A stretch of 64,000 bases of DNA from Gammaproteobacteria bacterium (GTDB lineage Bacteria; Pseudomonadota; Gammaproteobacteria; Pseudomonadales; Pseudohongiellaceae): the NCBI GenBank assembly GCA_030832825.1, contig JAURIJ010000007.1, positions 57,356-121,355 of the forward strand. Reading direction: 5' to 3'. Shown in pieces: positions 9,064-18,580 of the stretch. Position 1 is the first letter of the stretch, and each line of letters opens with the position of its first letter. The notes under the pieces are model-generated. The model saw nothing but the letters and a program-made list of their open reading frames with translations, searched no databases and had not been told where the DNA came from. Both the position numbers and the translations under genes were made by a program.

Positions 9064-11073
9064 TCAGTGAATCTTCTTCCAGAATTCGCGGTTCAGCAGT
9101 GTCACGAACACGAACAGTATCGCCAGGAACCCAAGAACGAAGAAGCCCATGTACTCGCGTTGTGCACGCATCGGCTCGCCGATGTAGTACAGGAAGTTCA
9201 CGATGTCGGCCACGGTGCGGTCGAACTCCTCTGGAGTCATGCTGCCAGTGCCGTCCACATGCTCGGGCACGCAGTGCGCCACATCACCGCCGGCACAGAC
9301 CACATCGCCCTGCAGCTCATGCAGCACATTGGGCATGCCCACGTTCGGAAACACCACGTTGTTCACACCCCAAGGACGGGAGGGATCAGCGTAGAACGTG
9401 CGCAGATAGGTGTAGAGCCACTCCGGGCTGCGCACACGACCGATCAGCGTGAGATCGGGGGGTGCTGCACCGAACCAGTTCTTGGCATTGTCGGTGGACA
9501 TCGCGTTTTCCATGAGGTCACCGATCTGGTGATCGTTGAAGATCACGTTCTCGAGGATCACATCTGTCGGAATGCCCAGGTCCAAAGCAGTGCGCTCGTA
9601 GCGGGCGTACTGGAGGGAGTGACAGCCGGCACAATAGTTCATGTAGTACTTGAAGCCGTTCTGCAGGGAATCCTGATCACGTACATCGACTTCCACGTGA
9701 TCAAGAGGAACATTGGACTCTGCACCGACAGCTTTCAGGGGCAGCACCACCAGCGCGGCCAGCAGACCGATACTGATGATCAGCTGCTTCCAGGTGATCC
9801 AGCGACCGGTCACACGGCTGGGCTCGGGGAAGGTCTGCTCCTTCGAGGTGTACCAGGGCATCAGCACAAAGAAACCGAAGTAGACCACTGTCATGACCTG
9901 CGCCAGCATCGTGCGCGCGGGGCTGACGGACATGGTGCCGAGCACACCGAGGATGATGAAGGACACGGTGAATGCCAGCAGCGCGATGCGGCTGCCCCAG
10001 CCCTTGTAACGCATGGACTTCACGGGGCTGCGGTCGAGCCAGGGCACGACGAACAGAATGGCGATCGCACCGAACATCACGATCAGACCCCAGAACTTCG
10101 CATCGATGCCGAACAGCGGAACGGTCACGGCACGCAGCATGGAGTAGAACGGTGTGTAGTACCAGACAGGCGGCACGTGTTCCGGAGTTTTCAGCGGATC
10201 AGCTTCCTGGAAGTTGGCGTGCTCGAGGAAGTAGCCGCCCATCTCCGGAACGAAGAAGACAACGAAACAGAACACGAACAGGAAGACAGTGATGCCCACG
10301 AGGTCGTGCACGGTGTAGTAAGGGTGGAAGGGGACGCCGTCCAGCGGAATGCCATCCGGACCCTTGTTCTTCTTGATCTCGATGCCGTCCGGGTTGTTGG
10401 AACCGACTTCGTGCAGGGCCAGCAGGTGCAGCACAACCAGAGCCAGCAGCACGATGGGCAGTGCAACCACGTGCAGAGCGAAGAAGCGGTTCAGGGTGGC
10501 GCCGGAGATGAGGTAGTCGCCGCGAACCCAGACCAGCAGGTCCTCACCGATTACGGGAATCGCTCCCACCAGCGACACGATCACGTTGGCACCCCAGTAG
10601 GACATCTGACCCCAAGGCAGCACGTAACCCATGAAGCCCTCGATCACCAGAACGAGGTAGATGGCCATGCCGAACACCCACACAAGTTCGCGCGGCTTCT
10701 TGTAGGAACCGTACATCAGTCCGCGGAACATGTGCAGATAGACAACGATGAAGAAGGCTGACGCGCCGGTGGAGTGCAGGTAGCGCAACAGCCAGCCCCA
10801 CTCGACGTCGCGCATGATGTACTCGACGGACGCGAAGGCTGCTTCAGCGCTGTTGGTGTAGTTCATTGTCAGCCAGATTCCGGTCAGCAGCTGCATGACC
10901 AGGACGACCAGTGACAGTACGCCGAAGAAGTACCAGAAGTTGAAATTCTTGGGCGCGTAGTACTTGCTCATGTGCCGCTCCCAAGCGGCAACGATTGGCA
11001 GACGATCATTGGTCCAGTCGCGAAGACCCGCGAGGGAAGACACTATCCAGCCACTTTTGTTCGATGTGCTCAT
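9064..11073 (-). CDS. petBC: Fused ubiquinol-cytochrome c reductase cytochrome b/cytochrome c1
   Basis: A single 669-codon frame encodes cytochrome b (about 1-410) followed directly by cytochrome c1 (about 435-669). The b part has the usual transmembrane helices, the GYVLPWGQMSYWGA segment of the Qo side and His ligands in LRYLHSTGASAFF and RFFALHVVALP. The junction is a hydrophobic stretch (LIISIGLLAALVVLPLKAVGA) that looks like the c1 signal peptide kept in frame, with a possible cleavage site after VGA. The c1 part has the haem motif CAGCH, FGAAPPDLTL, RPWGVNNVVFPNVGMPN and a C-terminal anchor. Such a fusion is known as FbcH in Bradyrhizobium, where it is cleaved; most gammaproteobacteria have separate petB and petC. 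Overlaps petA by one base (TAATG). Confidence 0.95.
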   Translation of the reverse strand: MSTSNKSGWIVSSLAGLRDWTNDRLPIVAAWERHMSKYYAPKNFNFWYFFGVLSLVVLVMQLLTGIWLTMNYTNSAEAAFASVEYIMRDVEWGWLLRYLHSTGASAFFIVVYLHMFRGLMYGSYKKPRELVWVFGMAIYLVLVIEGFMGYVLPWGQMSYWGANVIVSLVGAIPVIGEDLLVWVRGDYLISGATLNRFFALHVVALPIVLLALVVLHLLALHEVGSNNPDGIEIKKNKGPDGIPLDGVPFHPYYTVHDLVGITVFLFVFCFVVFFVPEMGGYFLEHANFQEADPLKTPEHVPPVWYYTPFYSMLRAVTVPLFGIDAKFWGLIVMFGAIAILFVVPWLDRSPVKSMRYKGWGSRIALLAFTVSFIILGVLGTMSVSPARTMLAQVMTVVYFGFFVLMPWYTSKEQTFPEPSRVTGRWITWKQLIISIGLLAALVVLPLKAVGAESNVPLDHVEVDVRDQDSLQNGFKYYMNYCAGCHSLQYARYERTALDLGIPTDVILENVIFNDHQIGDLMENAMSTDNAKNWFGAAPPDLTLIGRVRSPEWLYTYLRTFYADPSRPWGVNNVVFPNVGMPNVLHELQGDVVCAGGDVAHCVPEHVDGTGSMTPEEFDRTVADIVNFLYYIGEPMRAQREYMGFFVLGFLAILFVFVTLLNREFWKKIH

Positions 11074-11672
11074 TATGCATTCACCCCGTCTTCACCAATT
11101 ACCAGTACACTCTCGGACTCGTAATAATGCGGAGGCACCTGCATGTTGCGTGACGCCGGCGAGCCCTGATACACCCTGCCAGCGAGATCGAAACGCGAGC
11201 CGTGACACGGACAGAAGAAACCACCCTTCCACTGTTCATCAAACGGCTCTGCGCGCAGTTCGAGACGCGGTGTCGGAGAGCAGAAGAGGTGCGGACAGAG
11301 GCCTACGAGAACAAGGATTTCGGGTTCGCGCGAGCGATGCGGGTTGGTGGCGTATTCGGGCTGCTCAGGCTGCAGGGATTGGGGATCCTGCATGGAGTTG
11401 TCGAGCGTAGGGAGTGCTGCCAGAGCCTCGGCTGAACGACGAACGACGAATATCGGACGACCGCGCCACGCGGGGATCGGACCGAGAATGCCGCCCTCTT
11501 CGATTGTGCTGATGTCCACCCGGACAGCAGCACCGGCAGCCCGCGCCTTGGCGCTGGGGCTCCACGAGCCGACAAAGGGCACTGCAGCAGCAACCACACC
11601 TGCCACACCGACTACCGAAGTAGACCCCAACAAGAAACGCCTGCGGCCAGAATCAGTACCGTCTTCACTCAC
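11073..11672 (-). CDS. petA: Ubiquinol-cytochrome c reductase Rieske iron-sulfur subunit
   Basis: 199-residue [2Fe-2S] protein of the bc1 complex, which moves electrons from ubiquinol to cytochrome c1. The N terminus has a Tat-like RRRFLLG motif followed by a membrane anchor (about 11-35). Cluster-binding loops are CPHLFC and CPCHGS. The first loop differs from the usual CTHLGC at two positions (T to P, G to F), while all Cys and His ligands and the disulfide cysteines are kept. First gene of the leftward petA-petBC operon. Confidence 0.95.
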   Translation of the reverse strand: MSEDGTDSGRRRFLLGSTSVVGVAGVVAAAVPFVGSWSPSAKARAAGAAVRVDISTIEEGGILGPIPAWRGRPIFVVRRSAEALAALPTLDNSMQDPQSLQPEQPEYATNPHRSREPEILVLVGLCPHLFCSPTPRLELRAEPFDEQWKGGFFCPCHGSRFDLAGRVYQGSPASRNMQVPPHYYESESVLVIGEDGVNA

Positions 11673-11805
11673 CGTGTTATCTCCTGAGCATTGGTAATTT
11701 ACGAGCCCCTGAATTCAAGGGGAAACCAGAGTTGAACCTGGAAAAAAGAGCACAACTGCGAGCCTGGAAGCGCGCCTGCATGCACCGGTCAAACAAGTGC
11801 GGCGG

Positions 11806-11834
11806 ATGGTAGTGAATTCGCCGATCTTATTCAA
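11806..11834 (-). promoter_or_regulatory. Probable sigma-70 promoter for petA-petBC
   Basis: On the minus strand a TTGAAT -35 box and a TACCAT -10 box are separated by exactly 17 bp. Transcription would start near 11799, giving a leader of about 125 nt before petA. The match is partial, so this is a prediction. Together with the rpsI terminator it accounts for most of the 320-bp gap between petA and rpsI. Confidence 0.5.
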
Positions 11835-11892
11835 GTCCGAAACTCCTCAAAAAAGTGGCAACTTTTTGATTTGAATCAGAAATTTTATTTTT

Positions 11893-11930
11893 GGAAAATA
11901 AAAACGCCTGGGCCGCGAGGCACAGGCGCT
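11893..11930 (-). terminator. Rho-independent terminator of the rplM-rpsI operon
   Basis: Read on the minus strand, GCGCCTG pairs with CAGGCG across a GC-rich loop and is followed by a run of T residues (TTTTTATTTT). It lies about 60 bp after the rpsI stop codon. Confidence 0.85.
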
Positions 11931-11992
11931 TTGTTTGCAAAACCAGGGTTGAAATCCACCCTGCACTGCCAGAAAGCAGCGCAGCATAAGGG

Positions 11993-12385
11993 TCAACGCT
12001 TGGAGAATTGCGGTCTCTTGCGCGCTTTGCGCAGACCGACCTTCTTGCGCTCCACGGCGCGGGCGTCACGAGTCACGAAGCCTGCCTTGCGCAGCACGGG
12101 TCGCAGCTCGCCGTCATATTCCATCAGTGCACGCGTGATGCCGTGGCGAATGGCACCGGCTTGACCGAAGCTGCCACCGCCCTTCACGCTCACCATGACA
12201 TCGAACTTGTCTTTCAGCTCGACCAGCTCAAGCGGCTGCTGCACGATCATGCGCGCCACTTCACGGCCGAAGAAGTTGTCCAGCGTACGCTTGTTGATGG
12301 TGATATTTCCTGTACCGCGTGTCAGGAACACTCGAGCGGTCGCAGTCTTGCGTCGACCTGTACCGTAATATTGAGTCGTGGACAT
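11993..12385 (-). CDS. rpsI: 30S ribosomal protein S9
   Basis: 130 residues, full length for S9. The N terminus [16 protein letters not shown] and the C-terminal basic tail ending [12 protein letters not shown] (the tail that contacts P-site tRNA) are diagnostic. It follows rplM by 18 bp in the conserved two-gene operon. Confidence 0.98.
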   Translation of the reverse strand: MSTTQYYGTGRRKTATARVFLTRGTGNITINKRTLDNFFGREVARMIVQQPLELVELKDKFDVMVSVKGGGSFGQAGAIRHGITRALMEYDGELRPVLRKAGFVTRDARAVERKKVGLRKARKRPQFSKR

Positions 12386-12403
12386 AGTGATGGTTAAACC
12401 TCG

Positions 12404-12832
12404 TTACAGTGTCAGCGCCTGGGGCTGTTGTGCAGTGTGCGGATGCTCGTTGCCGGCATACACCTTGAGTTTCTTGAACATCGCGCGACCCAGCGGTGTG
12501 CGGGGCAGCATGCCTTTAACGGCCAGCTTCAGAACACGCTCGGGCGCTCTGTCGATCAGCTTGCCGAACGCAATCGACTTCATACCGCCCGGGAAGGCAG
12601 AGTGAGCGTGGTAAATCTTGTCCGTTTCCTTCTTGCCAGTCACGGCGACCTTCTCGGCGTTGATCACGACAACGTAATCACCGGTGTCCACGTGAGGCGT
12701 GTACTCCGGCTTGTGCTTTCCGCGCAGACGACTGGCGATCTCTGCGGCAATGCGGCCAAGCGTCTGGCCTTCGGCGTCCACAAGCAGCCAGTTGTGTTCA
12801 ACATTCTGCGGTTTCGCAATAAAGGTCTTCAT
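12404..12832 (-). CDS. rplM: 50S ribosomal protein L13
   Basis: 142 residues, the standard length. Begins MKTFIAKP, contains [25 protein letters not shown] and the [20 protein letters not shown] signature. Leads the rplM-rpsI operon. Confidence 0.98.
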   Translation of the reverse strand: MKTFIAKPQNVEHNWLLVDAEGQTLGRIAAEIASRLRGKHKPEYTPHVDTGDYVVVINAEKVAVTGKKETDKIYHAHSAFPGGMKSIAFGKLIDRAPERVLKLAVKGMLPRTPLGRAMFKKLKVYAGNEHPHTAQQPQALTL

Positions 12833-12871
12833 TTACTTTCACCAAAAGGGCGTTGTCTTCAAGGAGCGCGA

Positions 12872-12900
12872 ATACTACCGAAGCAACTTGATTAGTTCAA
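12872..12900 (-). promoter_or_regulatory. Sigma-70 promoter of rplM-rpsI
   Basis: Minus-strand TTGAAC and TAGTAT boxes with a 17-bp spacer, about 40 bp before the rplM start codon. The close match and placement before a strongly expressed ribosomal operon make it convincing. Confidence 0.7.
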
Positions 12901-12952
12901 GCACTAAATCGCCGTGAAACGGGCCACCGGCGGCCGTGCATGGGGCCTGCGT

Positions 12953-14080
12953 TCAAGGACGATGTTCGCGCCCCAGGTAGTCCTCGGACTGCATTTCCAG
13001 CAGCCTGCTGCGAGTGCGCTCGAACACGAAAGCCAGCCCCCGGCCCTGGTACAGGGCCGACAACTCGACCGCGCCAGACAGGATCAGCTTCACATGGCGA
13101 TCATAGAGCTCATCAACGAGATTGATGAAGCGCCTGGCCTTGTCGTCGCTGCTGTCATCCAGCTGCGGGACATTGCTGAGCAGCAGGGTGTGATAGATCC
13201 TGGCCAGCTCGATGTAATCGTAGGCACTGCGCGGCCCGCCACACAGATCCTCGAAATCGAACCAGATGACATCGTCCGCTACAGCCAGCACCGGGATCTG
13301 TCGTCCCAGTATCTCCACGACTCCCCCGTCCGTAACGAGGGCGTGCTCCGTCACCATGCGCCGGAAACACTGTGACATGGCCGCCTCTGTCGGCGCGTCC
13401 AGAGGACAGTGGTAGACACTCGCCTGCTGCAGCCTTCGCAGGCGATAGTCGATGCCCGCATCCAGGTGGACGATCTCGGTACGGGACTTGAGCAGGGCAA
13501 TCGCCGGAAGAAAACGTTCTCGCTGCAAACCGTTCTGATACAGCAGATCAGGCTCGATGTTCGAGGTCGCCACCAGGACCACCCCCTCGTCCATCAAATG
13601 GCCCAGCAGACCGCCGAGGATCATGGCATCGCCGATGTCAGACACGAAGAACTCGTCGAAACAGAGCACAGGGGCTTCCCGCGCGATGATGCCGGCCACG
13701 ACCTCCAGCGGGTTCTTCTGTTGCTTCAGATCACGCAGTTCCGCGTGCACGCGCTGCATGAAACGGTGGAAGTGCGTCCTCATCTTGCGCTGCACTGGAA
13801 GACTCTCGAAGAACACATCCATCATGTAGGTCTTGCCGCGCCCCACGCCGCCGTGAACATAGAGCCCCTTGATCGATTCGGGGCGGCGCTTGAGAAAAGG
13901 GAGCTTCAGCCAGTCAAGGGCCGATGCCTGCTGATTCTCGCTTGCCACCAATTCATCATGCAGCCGCTGAAAGTGCACCAGAGCGGCCGCTTGCGCGGCA
14001 TCCTCGACAAGCACGCCATTGGCGACATCCATGGCGTAGCGCGCCGTCGGGGACAAAGGGGCGGACAGAGAATTCGACAT
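12953..14080 (-). CDS. zapE: Cell division AFG1-family ATPase ZapE
   Basis: 375-residue P-loop ATPase. Walker A is GGVGRGKTYMMD and Walker B is LCFDEFFVSD, followed by the GVVLVATSNIEP sensor segment. ZapE binds the Z-ring at late stages of division in E. coli and the family also has links to membrane protein quality control. The ATG at 14080 is chosen over a TTG eight codons upstream. It sits next to the ribosomal operon and diverges from zapG, as in Pseudomonas and E. coli (zapE/yhcB). Confidence 0.94.
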   Translation of the reverse strand: MSNSLSAPLSPTARYAMDVANGVLVEDAAQAAALVHFQRLHDELVASENQQASALDWLKLPFLKRRPESIKGLYVHGGVGRGKTYMMDVFFESLPVQRKMRTHFHRFMQRVHAELRDLKQQKNPLEVVAGIIAREAPVLCFDEFFVSDIGDAMILGGLLGHLMDEGVVLVATSNIEPDLLYQNGLQRERFLPAIALLKSRTEIVHLDAGIDYRLRRLQQASVYHCPLDAPTEAAMSQCFRRMVTEHALVTDGGVVEILGRQIPVLAVADDVIWFDFEDLCGGPRSAYDYIELARIYHTLLLSNVPQLDDSSDDKARRFINLVDELYDRHVKLILSGAVELSALYQGRGLAFVFERTRSRLLEMQSEDYLGREHRP

Positions 14081-14279
14081 GCTGGCTGCAATTCCGGGGG
14101 TCAAGGGCTACGCATTCTAGGGCACGCCGGCCGGCGCCGACCAGTCAGCGAACGCGGCCCCGACGTGCCGGGCAAGGAATCTCCTGACACCATCGGAGAC
14201 CTCAGGCTATACTTGCGCCACTTCTGATTTTCGGTGCCGCACCCGGCACCCAGGCGCAATAGAGAGGCATTGCACAGTG

Positions 14280-14726
14280 ATGGTATGGGTTATCGGCTTC
14301 ATTTGTCTGGTTGTCGGTGCTGCCACCGGCTACTTCCTGGCAGAACGTGTCAGTGCCAGTCCATCCCGCATTGCCGAACTGGAAACCCAACTGCAGGATC
14401 TGCAGCGCAGCCATTCCCGCTATCGCGATGAAGTCAGCGAGCATTTCAGCACAACAGCCGACCTGGTGCAGCAGATGACGGACAGCTACCGCGACGTTTA
14501 CCAGCATCTGGCCAGTGGCGCACAGGATCTGTGCTCTGGCGAGGTGGCTCGACGCATGTTGCCCGCGTCCTCCGATGGCCTGCTGGGACGCGCAGCGGAC
14601 GATGACGACGCACCCGTGCATGCACCGCGCGACTATGCCCCCAAGTCGTCGCCTGATCAGGGCGGCGCCTTGTCAGAAGGTTTCGGGCTTGAGAAGCTCC
14701 GCGAATCCGACAAGGACTATCGCTGA
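14280..14726 (+). CDS. zapG: ZapG/YhcB family division and envelope protein (DUF1043)
   Basis: 148 residues: one N-terminal transmembrane helix (about 3-21, GFICLVVGAATGYFL), then a coiled coil (about 27-80, ELETQLQDLQRSHSRYRDEV) and a disordered polar tail. YhcB/ZapG links cell elongation, division and envelope synthesis. Start chosen at ATG 14280; a GTG immediately before it (14277) is equally open. AGAGAGG upstream serves as ribosome binding site. Confidence 0.88.
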   Translation: MVWVIGFICLVVGAATGYFLAERVSASPSRIAELETQLQDLQRSHSRYRDEVSEHFSTTADLVQQMTDSYRDVYQHLASGAQDLCSGEVARRMLPASSDGLLGRAADDDDAPVHAPRDYAPKSSPDQGGALSEGFGLEKLRESDKDYR

Positions 14727-14824
14727 GAGCGCTGCCAGCCCCACTGCCCTGTTGATCCCTGAACCCGGAGTCGCAAGGTTCCTCTCGAGCACTCCGCAAG
14801 ACTCCCACGACAAAGTGAATCGCG

Positions 14825-15730
14825 ATGACTGACTACAATCTGACGCACCTCAAGCAACTGGAAGCCGAGAGCATTCACATCATTCGTGAAGTCGCAGCGG
14901 AGTTCGACAATCCGGTCATGCTTTACTCCATTGGCAAGGATTCGGCCGTGATGCTGCACCTGGCCATGAAGGCCTTCTACCCGGGCAAGCCCCCCTTCCC
15001 GCTGCTGCACGTGGACACCACCTGGAAATTCCGCGAGATGATCGAGTTCCGTGATCGTCATGTGAAGGAGCTGGGTCTCGATCTGATCGTCCACATCAAC
15101 CAGGAAGGAGTGGACGCGGGCATCGGGCCATTCACCCATGGCAGCGAGAAACACACCGATGTTATGAAGACCCAGTCACTGCGCCAGGCATTGAACAAGT
15201 ACCGCTTCGATGCTGCCTTCGGCGGTGCGCGACGAGACGAAGAGAAATCCCGCGCCAAGGAAAGGGTGTTCTCGTTCCGTGACAAGAACCACGGCTGGGA
15301 CCCGAAGAACCAGCGCCCAGAGCTGTGGAACATCTACAACTGCAAGGTCAACAAGGGCGAAAGCATCCGCGTGTTTCCGCTGTCCAACTGGACAGAGCTC
15401 GACATCTGGCAGTACATCTACCTGAACAACATCGATATCGTGCCGCTCTATTTCGCCAAGGAACGCCCTGTCGTGCGCATGGATGGCGTGGACATCATGG
15501 TGGATGACGAGCGCATGCCGCTGGAAGGGCGCAAGGTGGAAAACAAGATGGTGCGTTTCCGCACCCTGGGCTGCTACCCGCTGACCGGCGCGGTCGAGTC
15601 CACCGCCACCACCCTGCCCGAGATCATCCAGGAGATGCTGCTCACCACCACGTCCGAGCGTCAGGGTCGCCTGATCGACAGCGACAAGGCAGGCTCCATG
15701 GAAGAAAAGAAGCGCAAGGGCTACTTCTGA
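14825..15730 (+). CDS. cysD: Sulfate adenylyltransferase subunit 2
   Basis: 301-residue catalytic subunit of ATP sulfurylase, making adenosine 5'-phosphosulfate from sulfate and ATP. Contains the PP-loop motif [35 protein letters not shown] and the C-terminal [21 protein letters not shown] typical of CysD. Forms an operon with cysNC, 48 bp downstream. Confidence 0.97.
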   Translation: MTDYNLTHLKQLEAESIHIIREVAAEFDNPVMLYSIGKDSAVMLHLAMKAFYPGKPPFPLLHVDTTWKFREMIEFRDRHVKELGLDLIVHINQEGVDAGIGPFTHGSEKHTDVMKTQSLRQALNKYRFDAAFGGARRDEEKSRAKERVFSFRDKNHGWDPKNQRPELWNIYNCKVNKGESIRVFPLSNWTELDIWQYIYLNNIDIVPLYFAKERPVVRMDGVDIMVDDERMPLEGRKVENKMVRFRTLGCYPLTGAVESTATTLPEIIQEMLLTTTSERQGRLIDSDKAGSMEEKKRKGYF

Positions 15731-15778
15731 CCCTCACCCCCCATTCTCGAGTCAATCGCCAAGGCCAGGTTTCACGAC

Positions 15779-17686
15779 ATGTCACATCAATCGGATCTCA
15801 TCAGCACGGACATCAATGCCTATCTCGCCCAGCACGAGCGCAAGGAGCTGCTGCGGCTGCTGACCTGCGGCAGTGTGGACGACGGCAAGAGCACGCTGAT
15901 CGGCAGGCTGCTGCACGACTCCAAGATGATCTATGAAGATCATCTGAATGCCATCAAGGCCGACAGCGTCAAGTCTGGCACCACCGGCGGTGCCATCGAT
16001 CTGGCCCTGCTCGTGGACGGCCTGCAGGCGGAGCGTGAACAGGGGATCACCATCGATGTGGCCTATCGCTATTTCTCGACTGCGCGGCGCAAGTTCATCA
16101 TCGCCGACACGCCCGGCCACGAGCAGTACACCCGCAACATGGCCACCGGGGCCTCCACCTGCGATCTCGCGATCATCCTGATCGACGCCCGGCACGGCGT
16201 GCAGGTCCAGACGCGCCGCCACAGCTTCATCACGTCGCTGCTGGGCATCCGACACATACTGGTGGCCATCAACAAGATGGATCTGGTGGACTACAGCCAG
16301 GAGGTCTTCGAGCGCATCAAGGCCGACTATCTGCAGTTCAGCTCGCGTCTGGCGCCGGCCGATTTCCAGTTCATCCCGCTGTCGGCTCTCAATGGCGACA
16401 ACGTGGTGAACCCGAGCGAACACATGCCCTGGTACTCCGGCCCGACACTGATGGCGACCCTGGAAACCGTGGAGATCGCGAAGGACCGCAACCTGCGCGA
16501 CCTGCGTTTCCCCGTGCAGTACGTCAACCGCCCCAACCTCAATTTCCGCGGCTTCTGCGGCACCCTTGCCTCGGGCATCGTGCGCAAGGGGGACGAGATC
16601 GTGGTGCTGCCCTCACAGAAGAGCAGCCGCGTGAAATCCATCGTGACCCACGACGGCGAACTGGAGGCGGCCTTCACCGACATGGCTGTTACCCTGACGC
16701 TGGAGCACGAGATCGACATCAGCCGTGGCGACATGATCGTGCACAGCGACAATTTCCCGCTGGTCACCGACGCGTTCGACGCCACCCTGGTCTGGATGAT
16801 CGAGCAGCCCATGCTGCCGGGCAAACTGTATGACTTCAAACTGGGCACCAAGACGGTGAGCGGCAGAGTCTCGACGCTGCAGCACCGCATCGACGTCAAC
16901 ACACTGGAGAAGAGCCCGGCGCCGGCACTGGAGTTGAACGAGATCGGCGTGTGCAGCATCAGTGTGGAGAAGACTGTCTGCATCGACGACTACTCGGCCA
17001 ATCGCAGCACTGGCGCGTTCATCGTCATCGATCGACTGACCAATGTGACCGTGGGCGCCGGCATGATTCATGTGCGAGCAGCCACACAGGAACAACCGGT
17101 CGGCATTCCCAGCAGCACCCATCACGTCACACGCGAGGAGCGTGCTGCACGCTACGGTCAGCAGCCTGCCACCATTCTCTTCGTCGGAGTCTCCGGCGCA
17201 GGCAAGACCACGCTGGCTCATGCTCTGGAACGTCGACTGTTCGACATGGGCCGCGTCAGCACCGTGCTGGATGGCAAGGCCATGCGTCAGGGCATCAGCC
17301 GTGATCTGGGCCACGACGAAGCCGGGCGTGCCGAGAATCTGCGCCGCAGCGCCCACATTGCCAGACTCATCAACGATTCCGGCGTCATCTGCTGCGCCGC
17401 CTTCGTGGCGCCGGGACGGGATGCGCGCGAGCACGCCATCAGCGTTATCGGCAATGAAAACTGCCTGATCGTGTACCTGAATCCTGCCATGGACGTGTGC
17501 CGACAGCGTGACCCGAGCGGCCTCTATGCCGCGGCCGAGTTGTCGGGCAGCCACGACGTGCCGGGTGTCTCCTATCCCTACGAGGCCCCCGAGCAGGCCG
17601 TGCTCACATTGGACACCGGCGCTCTCTCGATCGACGAGTGCGTGAATCAGGTCGTGAAGCTGCTCAAGGGCCGCAGGATCATCTGA
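15779..17686 (+). CDS. cysNC: Bifunctional sulfate adenylyltransferase subunit 1/APS kinase
   Basis: 635 residues joining CysN (about 1-450) and CysC (about 460-635). The GTPase part has the P-loop [14 protein letters not shown], the G3 DTPGHEQY and NKMD. The kinase part has [24 protein letters not shown] and RDPSGLY, and would phosphorylate APS to PAPS. GTP hydrolysis by CysN drives ATP sulfurylase together with CysD. The GLSGSGKST-type P-loop of CysC is slightly altered but complete. Confidence 0.97.
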   Translation: MSHQSDLISTDINAYLAQHERKELLRLLTCGSVDDGKSTLIGRLLHDSKMIYEDHLNAIKADSVKSGTTGGAIDLALLVDGLQAEREQGITIDVAYRYFSTARRKFIIADTPGHEQYTRNMATGASTCDLAIILIDARHGVQVQTRRHSFITSLLGIRHILVAINKMDLVDYSQEVFERIKADYLQFSSRLAPADFQFIPLSALNGDNVVNPSEHMPWYSGPTLMATLETVEIAKDRNLRDLRFPVQYVNRPNLNFRGFCGTLASGIVRKGDEIVVLPSQKSSRVKSIVTHDGELEAAFTDMAVTLTLEHEIDISRGDMIVHSDNFPLVTDAFDATLVWMIEQPMLPGKLYDFKLGTKTVSGRVSTLQHRIDVNTLEKSPAPALELNEIGVCSISVEKTVCIDDYSANRSTGAFIVIDRLTNVTVGAGMIHVRAATQEQPVGIPSSTHHVTREERAARYGQQPATILFVGVSGAGKTTLAHALERRLFDMGRVSTVLDGKAMRQGISRDLGHDEAGRAENLRRSAHIARLINDSGVICCAAFVAPGRDAREHAISVIGNENCLIVYLNPAMDVCRQRDPSGLYAAAELSGSHDVPGVSYPYEAPEQAVLTLDTGALSIDECVNQVVKLLKGRRII

Positions 17687-17703
17687 TCCTCACGGCCCGA
17701 GAG

Positions 17704-18465
17704 TCAGACGGGATTGTCGATGTCGACAAACTCATGGGTAATGCCGAAGCGTTGCACGAGATGCGCGGCGAGCGCCTTCACTCCGTAGCGCTCGGTGGCG
17801 TGATGACCCGCCGCGAAGAAGTGCAGGCCGGTTTCTCGTGCGATATGGACCGTCTGTTCCGAAGCCTCGCCCGTGATGTAGGCATCCACGCCCGCCTTTA
17901 CCGCCAGTTCGATGAAATTCTGCGCCGCCCCCGTGCACCAGGCCACCGTTCTGATCGGTGACGCGACACCTGCGACATGCAGAGGCGTTCGTCCGAGCGT
18001 CTCCTGCAAAAGCGCACACATGGCGCTTCCTTCCAGAGGCCTTGCCAGAGACCCAGTCAAGCCGATGCTGTTGTTGTTCTGTTTGCCCAGGTCCCCGGTC
18101 ACACTCAGACCCAGCAAGGCACCAAGCTGTGCGTTGTTGCCAAGCAGCGGATGCACATCCAGCGGCAGATGGTAGGCCAGCAGACTGATGTCATTCTCGA
18201 GCAGCGTGCGCATGCGATTGCGCTTGATGCCGGTGATCGACGCATCCTCTCCGCGCCAGAAATAGCCGTGATGCACAAGAATCGCGTCCGCATTCAGCGC
18301 CACGGCGCGATCGATGAGCGCCTGACACGCGGTCACGCCGCTGACAAGACGCCTCACCTCCCTTCTGCCCTCGACCTGCAAGCCATTGGGACAGTAGTCG
18401 TTGAACTGCTCGGGGCGCAGCAGTGTCTTGATCTCCTTGAGCAGATCATCAAGCAGGACCATCAT
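17704..18465 (-). CDS. Nif3-like dinuclear metal centre protein (YbgI family)
   Basis: 253 residues, full length for the YbgI/Nif3 family. Metal ligands are visible in LVHHGYFWRG, YHLPLDVHP and, near the C terminus, FFAAGHHATERYGVKAL. The fold forms a hexameric toroid with two metal ions per subunit; a GTP cyclohydrolase I type 2 label is used in databases but the physiological role is unsettled. It diverges from the DegS/AlgW gene, an arrangement kept in Pseudomonas. Confidence 0.92.
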   Translation of the reverse strand: MMVLLDDLLKEIKTLLRPEQFNDYCPNGLQVEGRREVRRLVSGVTACQALIDRAVALNADAILVHHGYFWRGEDASITGIKRNRMRTLLENDISLLAYHLPLDVHPLLGNNAQLGALLGLSVTGDLGKQNNNSIGLTGSLARPLEGSAMCALLQETLGRTPLHVAGVASPIRTVAWCTGAAQNFIELAVKAGVDAYITGEASEQTVHIARETGLHFFAAGHHATERYGVKALAAHLVQRFGITHEFVDIDNPV

Positions 18466-18580
18466 CGGAATTCACCTTCACTTGTCACGGGTTTGCTCGC
18501 ATAATGGCGGCTCTTTCGAACCAGCGCGCGGCGTATGGTAGCAGAGTGTCCGGCACCAGCCCGAGTTGCGGCGAGATCCC

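Noticed and set aside
9720..9850. Possible frameshift joining cytochrome b and c1
   Set aside because: No compressed or repeated base run is seen at the junction, the frame is open throughout and the junction resembles a functional signal peptide.
9067..10761. 564-codon plus-strand frame, His/Gln-rich
   Set aside because: Exact antisense of petBC in GC-rich DNA; composition typical of a shadow frame and no domain.
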